From contig JBPCXI010000273.1 in assembly GCA_051008895.1 (NCBI GenBank), forward strand, positions 5,755 through 69,754: DNA of 64,000 nt, read 5' to 3'. The position numbers and the translations under genes were made by a program. The stretch's first letter is position 1; every line of letters begins with the position of its first letter. Origin of the DNA: SMWD01 sp051008895 (lineage in GTDB: Bacteria; Pseudomonadota; Gammaproteobacteria; Steroidobacterales; GCA-2729495). Of the stretch, positions 17,638-24,476 are shown piece after piece. The notes beneath the pieces were generated by a model. It saw nothing but the letters and a program-made list of their open reading frames with translations, had not been told where the DNA came from and ran no database searches.

Positions 17638-18795
17638 ATGCCTTTGCGTCTCACCGTCATAAGCGCGAACAAGAAGCTGCTCGGCAAGAACTCGAAGATC
17701 GAGTTCGCCGCCTGTGGCGGTACGATCGGACGCAATCCCGACAACGACTGGCAGCTGCCGGATCCGAACCGCTACATCTCGGGCCGACACGCACTGATCG
17801 ATTTCCAGGGCGGCGCGTACTACATCGTCGACACGAGCCGCAACGGCGTTTACATCAACAGCGCCGATACGCCGGTTGGCCGCGGCCACCCGCAGCGGCT
17901 GTTCGACGGCGATTGCGTCCGGCTCGGCGACTACGACTGCGCGTGCCAGATCATCGAGGACGTGAACGATGCGAAAGACGACGGCATGCGCGACTCAGTC
18001 GTCAGGGCGCAGCTCGTCGACGAAGACGAGTCGATGGAGCTGCAACTCGTCGACGCGAACCGCATCACCGAAGACTCGGCACTTGCCAAGCACCTGACCA
18101 CGCCAGACAGCCAGCTCAGCGAGCGACTGCCCGCGCAGGGCATACTCGACGCCGTCGGCCCGGGCGAAAACGGCCAGGACGAGGCCGTCACGATCTTGCT
18201 CGGCGCGGCCGGGCTGCGGTCTCAAGACATCGCCGGCGGCACATCCAGCGAAGTGCTGCAGAACGCCGGATTCCTGATGCGCGCGATGGTCGCCGGCTTA
18301 ATGGGTTTGCTGGCCCAGCGCTCCCAGCTGAAAGATTCTTTCCGCCTGTCGCAAACCGTCATCCAGGGCGCGGGCAACAACCCGTTGAAGTTCTCGCCGA
18401 CCGTGGCTGACGCCTTGCAATACCTGCTCGGCGACAAAAGTGAATCGTACCTGTCGGCCGGCGATGCGATCTCGTCCGCGTTCCGGGAGATCGGCGATCA
18501 CGAGCGCGCCGTGCCGCGCGCGATGCTGCAGGCGCTGACCGATTTCATGGAGCGCTTCGACCCGGACGAATTGCGCGTGCAGTTCGACCAGGGCCTGAAG
18601 CGCAACCCGCTCCTCGCCGGCACGAATCGCCTCAAGTACTGGGAGCTCTATGAAGAGACCTACCATACGCTGGCGCACGGGGACGACGGCCGGCTGCCGG
18701 ATGCTTTCAGCGAGGAGTTCGCCCGCGCCTATGAGCACGAGGTCGAGATGCTGAAGTCGCGCGCGAAAAAGAAGCCGGGCCCCGCCGCGGCCTGA
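17638..18795 (+). CDS. tagH: FHA domain protein, TagH-like (type VI secretion-associated family)
   Basis: The N-terminal 100 residues form a forkhead-associated phosphothreonine-binding domain: TIGRNPDNDWQLPD, YISGRHALI and VDTSRNGVYIN carry the conserved Gly-Arg, Ser-Gly-Arg-His and Asn. The rest (to residue 385), with FLMRAMVAGLMGLLAQRSQLKD and a late YEHEVEMLKSRAKKK, resembles the C-terminal domain of TagH proteins, which act with PpkA/PppA kinases to control type VI secretion. No tss/tag genes lie within this window, so it is an orphan here. The ATG at 17638 follows a region divergent from DUF1820. Domain confidence is high; the pathway is inferred. Confidence 0.8.
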   Translation: MPLRLTVISANKKLLGKNSKIEFAACGGTIGRNPDNDWQLPDPNRYISGRHALIDFQGGAYYIVDTSRNGVYINSADTPVGRGHPQRLFDGDCVRLGDYDCACQIIEDVNDAKDDGMRDSVVRAQLVDEDESMELQLVDANRITEDSALAKHLTTPDSQLSERLPAQGILDAVGPGENGQDEAVTILLGAAGLRSQDIAGGTSSEVLQNAGFLMRAMVAGLMGLLAQRSQLKDSFRLSQTVIQGAGNNPLKFSPTVADALQYLLGDKSESYLSAGDAISSAFREIGDHERAVPRAMLQALTDFMERFDPDELRVQFDQGLKRNPLLAGTNRLKYWELYEETYHTLAHGDDGRLPDAFSEEFARAYEHEVEMLKSRAKKKPGPAAA

Positions 18796-18858
18796 GCCCC
18801 AAGACCCCCGCCGACAACCCGCTGCCCGTCTACATGAGCCCGGCACGCGGTTCCAATT

Positions 18859-18877
18859 GACAATGATTCTCATTTAC
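18859..18877 (+). promoter_or_regulatory. Fur-box-like operator upstream of feoA
   Basis: The 19-mer GACAATGATTCTCATTTAC matches 14 of 19 bases of the Fur consensus GATAATGATAATCATTATC. It overlaps TACAAT (18875-18880), a plausible -10 element, and ends about 30 bases before the feoA GTG. Occupancy by Fe-Fur would block the promoter, consistent with iron-repressed ferrous uptake. Confidence 0.7.
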
Positions 18878-18909
18878 AATGACCGCCCCATGATGCAGGA
18901 CGGCACCCA

Positions 18910-19140
18910 GTGACTCTCGATCAACTCGACATCGGCGTAACCGCAAGGATTACGGGGATCGACGGCGACGGGCCGCTGATCCAGCGCCTGATGGCGCTGG
19001 GACTCCTGGAGGGCTCTGACGTGGCGGTGAAGCGCCGTGCGATCGGCGGCGATCCCATCGAAATCGAGGTCATGGGCTACGCGCTGTCGCTGCGCCGGGC
19101 AGAAGCCGGACACGTTGCAGTCGAGGTCGTCGATGGCTGA
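18910..19140 (+). CDS. feoA: Ferrous iron transport protein A (SH3-like)
   Basis: The 76-residue protein is a single FeoA SH3-like domain: TLDQLDIGVTARITGIDGDG, LIQRLMALGLLEGSDVAVKRRA and the end GYALSLRRAEAGHVAVEV. It is a cytoplasmic accessory of FeoB. Translation starts at GTG 18910, with CAGGA about 9 bases before it. Its 3' end overlaps the feoB start by 8 bases, so the two are translationally coupled. A Fur-like box lies upstream. Confidence 0.93.
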   Translation: MTLDQLDIGVTARITGIDGDGPLIQRLMALGLLEGSDVAVKRRAIGGDPIEIEVMGYALSLRRAEAGHVAVEVVDG

Positions 19141-21316
19141 TGCGCCACCGCTGAACGCGCCGGGCGAACACCGAGGCCCGGTCATTGCGTTGATCGGCAA
19201 TCCGAATACCGGCAAGAGCACGTTGTTCAACGCGCTGACCGGCCTGCGCCAGAAGACGGCCAACTACCCTGGCGTCACCGTCGAACGACATACCGGCGTC
19301 TTGCGCGTCGGCGACGACGACGTCGTGCTCGTCGATCTGCCTGGCTCGTACTCGCTCGCCGCACAATCGCCGGACGAAATGGTCACGATCGACGTTCTGC
19401 TCGGTCATGTGGAATCCCTGGACAAGCCGCAGGCCGTCCTGGTCGTCGCGGACGCGACGAACCTGCGGCGCAACCTGTTTCTCGTATCGCAGCTGACCGA
19501 ATTGCACGTACCGGTCGTGCTGGCCGTGAACATGATCGACCTCGCCGACAAGAAAGGCATCCGCATCGATTTCGATCGGCTCGCGGCCGATCTCGGCATC
19601 GCGGTCGTCCCGGTCGTGGCGACGACGGGCGAAGGCCTCGACGGGGTGCGCGCCAAGCTGCGGAGCGTGTTGGCGGCAAAGCCGCCGGCGGCACCGATAT
19701 TGCTGCCGGCCGTGCACACGGCAGCCACGGAACTTCACGGCAAACTCAGCGCGGCCGGGCTGCACCTGTCGCACTACGAAGTCGAACGCGCATTGATCGA
19801 CGCTCACGGCGCTGCCGAGCGCCGCTTTGAGTTTGCGGCGGGACCCGAGCTTTACGAAGAGTTGCAGCGGGTCCGCAGTCACTTGAGCTCCGGCGCGTCA
19901 CTGGCAGCGCTCGAGGCCAAGGCGCGCTACGATCGTATTGGCGAGATTCTGCACAACGTCGAGTCGCGGGCCGAGCCGAAGGTGACGTTCGCGGACCGGC
20001 TGGACCGCATCACGAACCAGCCGGTCATCGGGCTGATTTTATTCGTGCTGGTCATGGCGACCGTGTTCCAGGCCGTGTTTTCGTGGGCGACCCCGATGAT
20101 GGACCTGATCGACGTGGCGTCGGGCGCGCTCGGCGGAGCCGTGCGCAGCGCGCTGCCGCCCGGCGCGATCGCCAGCCTGCTCGTTGACGGTGTTATCGCC
20201 GGCGTCGGCAGCGTCGTGATTTTCCTGCCGCAGATCCTGATCCTGTTCGCATTCATCATTTTTCTCGAAGACTCGGGCTACATGCCGCGCGTCGCGTTCA
20301 TGTCCGATCGATTGATGCATAGCGTCGGCCTGTCCGGACAGTCGTTCATCCCGATGTTGTCCGCTTTCGCATGCGCAGTTCCGGCCGTGATGGCAACGCG
20401 CGTGATCCCGGACCGACGCGACCGCCTCGCAACCATTCTCGCGGCGCCGCTGATGACATGCTCCGCGCGCCTGCCGGTATATGCGCTGCTCATCGCCGCG
20501 TTCGTGCCGGAACGGTATTTCCTCGGTGGCTTCGTGAATCTCCAGGGCCTCGTGCTGCTGGGCCTGTACATGCTCGGCATCGTCGGCGGCGTGCTGACGG
20601 CGTTTCTGATGAAGCGGACGGCACTGCGCGGGCCGACGCCGACATTCCTGATCGAGCTGCCGCCTTATCGCCTGCCCGGACTGAAGTCGTTGCTGATAAA
20701 ACTCTGGGCACGCGCGAAAATATTCCTGACCCGCGCGGGTACGGTTATCTTTACCGTCGCGGTCGTCATCTGGGCCCTCGCCTACTTCCCGCGTCCTGAA
20801 GCAGTCACCGACGATTTCGATGCCCAGCGCATCGCGGCCGCGGAACGACTCGCGGGCGCGCCACTCGAAGCGCGTATCGCTGAACTCGATCAACTCGAGG
20901 CATCTCGTTTACTCGAAGCGAGCGCGCTCGGCCACGTCGGCAAGTTCATTGCGCCCGCGTTCGCGCCGCTCGGCTGGGACTGGAAGGTATCCGCCGCGTT
21001 CATCGCGGGCTTCCCGGCACGAGAAGTCGTCATTGCGGTCCTCGGTACAATTTACGCGGTCGGCGATGCGGAAGCCGACGACAGCGCACTCGTCGATCGC
21101 CTCAAGAGCGCGACGAGGCGGGACGGTTCGCGGGTATTCACGCTGCCGATGGTGGCCGGCCTGCTGTTCTTCTACGCTTTCTGCCTGCAGTGCGGAGCGA
21201 CGATCGCGGTCATGTACCGGGAGACCGGCGGCTGGCGCTGGCCGTTATTCGCCTGGCTGTACATGACGGGCATCGGCTATGTCGGCGCGCTGCTGATCTA
21301 CCAGACTTTCGGCTGA
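19133..21316 (+). CDS. feoB: Ferrous iron transporter FeoB (G protein-coupled permease)
   Basis: The 727-residue protein has an N-terminal GTPase domain with GNPNTGKST (G1), NYPGVTVERHTG (G2), DLPGSYSL (G3) and NMID (G4), a helical GDI-like domain, then a polytopic membrane domain with two Gate regions (for example SFIPMLSAFACAVPAVMATR and AFIAGFPAREVVIAVLGT). It moves Fe2+ across the inner membrane. The ATG at 19133 is inside the end of feoA and avoids a non-conserved out-of-context N-terminal extension. A small Cys-containing membrane protein follows after 22 bases. Confidence 0.96.
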   Translation: MADAPPLNAPGEHRGPVIALIGNPNTGKSTLFNALTGLRQKTANYPGVTVERHTGVLRVGDDDVVLVDLPGSYSLAAQSPDEMVTIDVLLGHVESLDKPQAVLVVADATNLRRNLFLVSQLTELHVPVVLAVNMIDLADKKGIRIDFDRLAADLGIAVVPVVATTGEGLDGVRAKLRSVLAAKPPAAPILLPAVHTAATELHGKLSAAGLHLSHYEVERALIDAHGAAERRFEFAAGPELYEELQRVRSHLSSGASLAALEAKARYDRIGEILHNVESRAEPKVTFADRLDRITNQPVIGLILFVLVMATVFQAVFSWATPMMDLIDVASGALGGAVRSALPPGAIASLLVDGVIAGVGSVVIFLPQILILFAFIIFLEDSGYMPRVAFMSDRLMHSVGLSGQSFIPMLSAFACAVPAVMATRVIPDRRDRLATILAAPLMTCSARLPVYALLIAAFVPERYFLGGFVNLQGLVLLGLYMLGIVGGVLTAFLMKRTALRGPTPTFLIELPPYRLPGLKSLLIKLWARAKIFLTRAGTVIFTVAVVIWALAYFPRPEAVTDDFDAQRIAAAERLAGAPLEARIAELDQLEASRLLEASALGHVGKFIAPAFAPLGWDWKVSAAFIAGFPAREVVIAVLGTIYAVGDAEADDSALVDRLKSATRRDGSRVFTLPMVAGLLFFYAFCLQCGATIAVMYRETGGWRWPLFAWLYMTGIGYVGALLIYQTFG

Positions 21317-21338
21317 CGGCAACAGAGACGGGAACGAC

Positions 21339-21518
21339 ATGCGCATAGGCTGGCAGGAAATCATCGCGCTGGGGATCGTCCTGGTCGTCGTCGCGTTCGC
21401 GCTGTGGCGCCGCTGGCGACGCGGCCGCGATGCCGGCGCCGCCTGCTCGGGTTGCGACGCCGCTGACGGCGCCAAAGACGCCGAGAAAGTCGTCCGAATC
21501 TATCGCCGCGAGCCCTGA
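21339..21518 (+). CDS. Small FeoB-associated Cys-containing membrane protein
   Basis: This 59-residue open frame reads MRIGWQEIIALGIVLVVVA, a single N-terminal transmembrane helix, then a basic WRRWRRGR stop-transfer, a CSGC pair and a charged tail ending YRREP. It resembles the Cys-rich single-span proteins that follow feoB in many bacteria (a functional analogue of FeoC). The start has GAGACGGGAACGAC upstream and lies 22 bases after feoB, so it belongs to the feo operon. Its role, perhaps metal sensing or complex stability, is inferred. Confidence 0.75.
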   Translation: MRIGWQEIIALGIVLVVVAFALWRRWRRGRDAGAACSGCDAADGAKDAEKVVRIYRREP

Positions 21519-21550
21519 CCCGGGCCCGCTTATGTTTACACCCATCCGGG

Positions 21551-21566
21551 TGTGACGCGGTTCACA
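21551..21566 (+). promoter_or_regulatory. CRP/Vfr-type palindrome TGTGA-N6-TCACA
   Basis: The sequence TGTGACGCGGTTCACA is a perfect match to both CRP half-sites with the canonical 6-base spacer. It lies 240 bases before the TonB-dependent receptor gene, in an otherwise featureless 270-base gap, and also only 33 bases after the small feo gene. It suggests cAMP-CRP (or another CRP-family) control of the receptor-YfiR-kinase operon. No clear -35/-10 pair was assigned. Confidence 0.6.
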
Positions 21567-21790
21567 GTTCCGCACCCGCTTCTCGTTCGCGGCCAACTCG
21601 CACGTGAGTTTCGCGCCGTTGATGCCGATATCTACCTAAGGCAACCCGCTGAATTCGTTTTACTAAATCACGGGTTGAGTAGTCCGTCACAGCATTTTGC
21701 GGGCGAAAAGTGTGAACTCGCGAAGACGGTGGTTGGAAGTGAGTCCACCGCCACGTGTTGTGCACGAGTCTTTTTTCGGAGTCGAACGAA

Positions 21791-23872
21791 ATGATGGCCA
21801 CGAATCGAGTGCCACGAGTTCTTTGGCCCGGCGTTTTCGCCGCGTGCCTGAGTCTCGCATTGATACAACCGGCATGGTCCGCAGCGACGGCCAGCGCCGA
21901 AACCGAACAACTGATGGATCTGAGCCTCGAGGAACTGCTGCAGGTGCAGGTCACGACGCTGTCGCGCCGACCGCAGACATTGTCGAGCTCACCTGCCGCC
22001 GTATTTGTCGTGTCGCAGGCGGATATTCGCAAGTCCGGTGCGCGCACGATACCGGACGTGCTGCGCATGGTCCCCGGCGTTCAGGTCGCGCAGGTCGATG
22101 CGAACACCTGGGCCGTAACCGCGCGCGGCTCGAACGGAGTTTTCGCCAACAAACTGCTGGTGCTGCAGGATGGCCGCTCGCTCTATGGGCCGATGTTCTC
22201 CGGCGTGCGCTGGGACGCGCAGGACACGGACCTCGCGTCGATCGAGCGCATCGAGGTCATCCGCGGACCGGGCGCGGTCATGTGGGGCTCGAATGCGGTC
22301 AACGGCGTCATCAACATCATCACCAAGGACTCAGCCGATACACACGGACTCAAGGCGGAAGTCGCGGTCGGCAGCCTGACCAACATCGAGACCACCGTTC
22401 GCTGGGGCGGCAAAGCTGGAGACTCGGCTAACTATCGCCTGTTCGCGAAGTATTTCGATCGCGACGGCTTCGACGATGGCGGCGGCAGCGACGCATACGA
22501 TAACTGGGACTTCGCACGCATCGGCGGCCGTCTCGACTGGAATCTTTCCGACGCGGATGAGTTGCGCCTCACGGGCGAGATCTACGACGGCACGAGCGGC
22601 GAAAATTTCACCTCGAGCTCGACCACGCCTCCGTTCACGGTGAACTCCGACATCGAGACGAAGCCACGCGGCGGCTTCCTGACCGCGAACTGGACGCGCA
22701 AACTCTCTGATACGTCAGACTTTTCCGTGCAGGTTTACTACGACCGCGCGGAGCGCGGCGATGCACTTCCTGGTGAAGAACGCGATACCAAAAGCCTGGA
22801 TTTCCAGCACAGGTTCATGCTCGGCACGCGCAACGATCTGATCTGGGGCTTCGAGGTCCGCCACAACGAAGATTCGACGCTCGGATCGGAAACCATCTCG
22901 CTGAATCCCGACAGTCGCACGCAGCGGCTGTTCAGCGGCTTCGTGCAGGATGAAATCCGCGTTTACGGCGACAACCTGTTCCTGACGCTGGGCGCCAAGG
23001 TTGAAAAGAACAACTTCAGCCGATCCGACTACGAGTGGTCGCCGAATGCGCGGCTCGCCTGGCTCGTCACAGACACGACGACGCTGTGGACCTCGGTCGC
23101 GCGCGCGGTGCGCACGCCGAGCCGGTTCGAGCAAGACGTGCGCATTCTCGGCGCCGTGCTGCCGCCGCTGGTGCCGCCGAATCCGGATCCGGTTCCGTTC
23201 GCGATTACCGTAAACGGCAATCCGGAATTCGACAGCGAGACGGTCACGTCATACGAGCTCGGCTTCCGCACGCAACCGCTGGATAACCTGACGGTGGACG
23301 TCGCGGTGTTCTACAACGACTACAAAGATCTTCGCTGGGGCCAGGACCTCGGCGTCTCCTGCCAGCCGGCCGGGCTGCCGATTTCGAATCCACTCTGTTT
23401 CGCAGGACCGTTCGACTATACGGAACTCGGCGTCTCGTTTATCAACCAGGGCCGTCAGGATACGAAGGGGTTCGAGTTGGCGCTGTCGTATATCCCGCGC
23501 GACTGGTGGCAGCTCTACGCCGCGTATACATACCTGCGGATCGACGGTGACGATTTCAGCAATCTGCCGTTGTCATTCGGCGAAGACGCGCCCGAACACC
23601 AGCTTTCCCTGCGCTCGAACATGAACATCACGAAACGTGGCGACCTGGATCTCTGGTTACGCTACGTCGATGAACTGCCCATACAGCAGGTACCGGACTA
23701 CGTCACGCTCGATGCGCGCTTCGCCTGGCAGGTCATGAACGGCCTGCAGGTCGCACTCGTCGGCCGCAACCTGCTCGAGTCGAGTCATCTCGAATTCCGC
23801 GAGGAGTTCGGCAGCAACGTCTCGGTCGAGGTCCAGCGTGAAGCGCTCGCCGAAATCGTCTGGCAGTTCTGA
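21791..23872 (+). CDS. TonB-dependent outer membrane receptor
   Basis: The 693-residue protein has a signal peptide ending near QPAWSA, a short segment MDLSLEELLQVQVTT, a plug domain (PAAVFVVSQADIRKSGARTIPDVLRMVPGVQV, then IERIEVIRGPGAVMWGSNAVNGVINIITK) and a 22-strand-type barrel ending EALAEIVWQF with the terminal aromatic Phe. The plug matches receptors often found beside YfiR and sensor genes. The ligand is not evident. GGAG precedes the ATG at 21791 by about 9 bases; ATG 21794 is adjacent. It heads a four-gene block that continues into yfiR after 17 bases. Confidence 0.93.
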   Translation: MMATNRVPRVLWPGVFAACLSLALIQPAWSAATASAETEQLMDLSLEELLQVQVTTLSRRPQTLSSSPAAVFVVSQADIRKSGARTIPDVLRMVPGVQVAQVDANTWAVTARGSNGVFANKLLVLQDGRSLYGPMFSGVRWDAQDTDLASIERIEVIRGPGAVMWGSNAVNGVINIITKDSADTHGLKAEVAVGSLTNIETTVRWGGKAGDSANYRLFAKYFDRDGFDDGGGSDAYDNWDFARIGGRLDWNLSDADELRLTGEIYDGTSGENFTSSSTTPPFTVNSDIETKPRGGFLTANWTRKLSDTSDFSVQVYYDRAERGDALPGEERDTKSLDFQHRFMLGTRNDLIWGFEVRHNEDSTLGSETISLNPDSRTQRLFSGFVQDEIRVYGDNLFLTLGAKVEKNNFSRSDYEWSPNARLAWLVTDTTTLWTSVARAVRTPSRFEQDVRILGAVLPPLVPPNPDPVPFAITVNGNPEFDSETVTSYELGFRTQPLDNLTVDVAVFYNDYKDLRWGQDLGVSCQPAGLPISNPLCFAGPFDYTELGVSFINQGRQDTKGFELALSYIPRDWWQLYAAYTYLRIDGDDFSNLPLSFGEDAPEHQLSLRSNMNITKRGDLDLWLRYVDELPIQQVPDYVTLDARFAWQVMNGLQVALVGRNLLESSHLEFREEFGSNVSVEVQREALAEIVWQF

Positions 23873-23889
23873 GTAACAAGCTGAGTTAA

Positions 23890-24465
23890 GTGGGGAACTT
23901 CAAGACACTCGGACGTCGATGCGCTGCATGGCTGCGCGCTCCGCGCACATTTGCGACGTTGCTTGCCGTGTTGCTGTGTGGCCCCGTGGTCGCGGTCGCC
24001 GAACAAAGCGCATCCGAGCACGCGGTCAAAGCGGCTATTGTCTACAAGATCGCGAAGTTCGTGTCGTGGCCCGAAGACGCGCTGGCCGACGACGGCGACT
24101 TGCCGATCTGCCTGCCCGATGAAGATCCGATCGGCCCCGCGATGGACGCACTGGCCGGCAAACAGGTGCAGGGCCGGACGATCCGGATTCATCGGTTCAA
24201 TAGTACAGACGGGCTGGCCGAAGAGTGCGCAGTACTGTTCCTGAGTCAGGCCGCTGCGTTACCGAGACCGTCCCTGGTATCGGGCGTCGCCAACGCGCCG
24301 GTGCTGACGATCGGTGACAGCAAGGACTTCGTCGACATCGGCGGCATCGTGACGCTCGAAGTGCAGAAGAACCGCGTGCAGTTTGCGATCAACGTCCGCG
24401 CGAGCGACCGCGCCGGCCTCGGCATCAGCGCGCAGCTGCTGCAGCTGGCGAAGATCAGGAACTAG
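23890..24465 (+). CDS. yfiR: YfiR family periplasmic regulator
   Basis: The 191-residue protein has an N-terminal hydrophobic signal (FATLLAVLLCGPVVAVA) and the YfiR core: EHAVKAAIVYKIAKFVSWPED, then LPICLPDEDPIG, and a C-terminal VQKNRVQFAINVRASDRAGLGISAQLLQLAKI. In Pseudomonas, YfiR is a periplasmic repressor that binds the CHASE8 domain of the diguanylate cyclase YfiN. Here the next gene encodes a CHASE8-type hybrid kinase, the likely partner. The start is GTG 23890, 17 bases after the receptor gene; the ribosome site is weak, suggesting dependence on upstream translation. Confidence 0.88.
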   Translation: MGNFKTLGRRCAAWLRAPRTFATLLAVLLCGPVVAVAEQSASEHAVKAAIVYKIAKFVSWPEDALADDGDLPICLPDEDPIGPAMDALAGKQVQGRTIRIHRFNSTDGLAEECAVLFLSQAAALPRPSLVSGVANAPVLTIGDSKDFVDIGGIVTLEVQKNRVQFAINVRASDRAGLGISAQLLQLAKIRN

Positions 24466-24476
24466 CGGTATCGATC

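Noticed and set aside
17638..18795. Type VI secretion cluster
   Set aside because: Only a TagH-like FHA gene is present; no tss, hcp or vgrG genes in the window.
21567..21790. Possible c-di-GMP riboswitch before the receptor gene
   Set aside because: The gap upstream of a c-di-GMP operon was checked for GEMM-like conserved blocks; none found.
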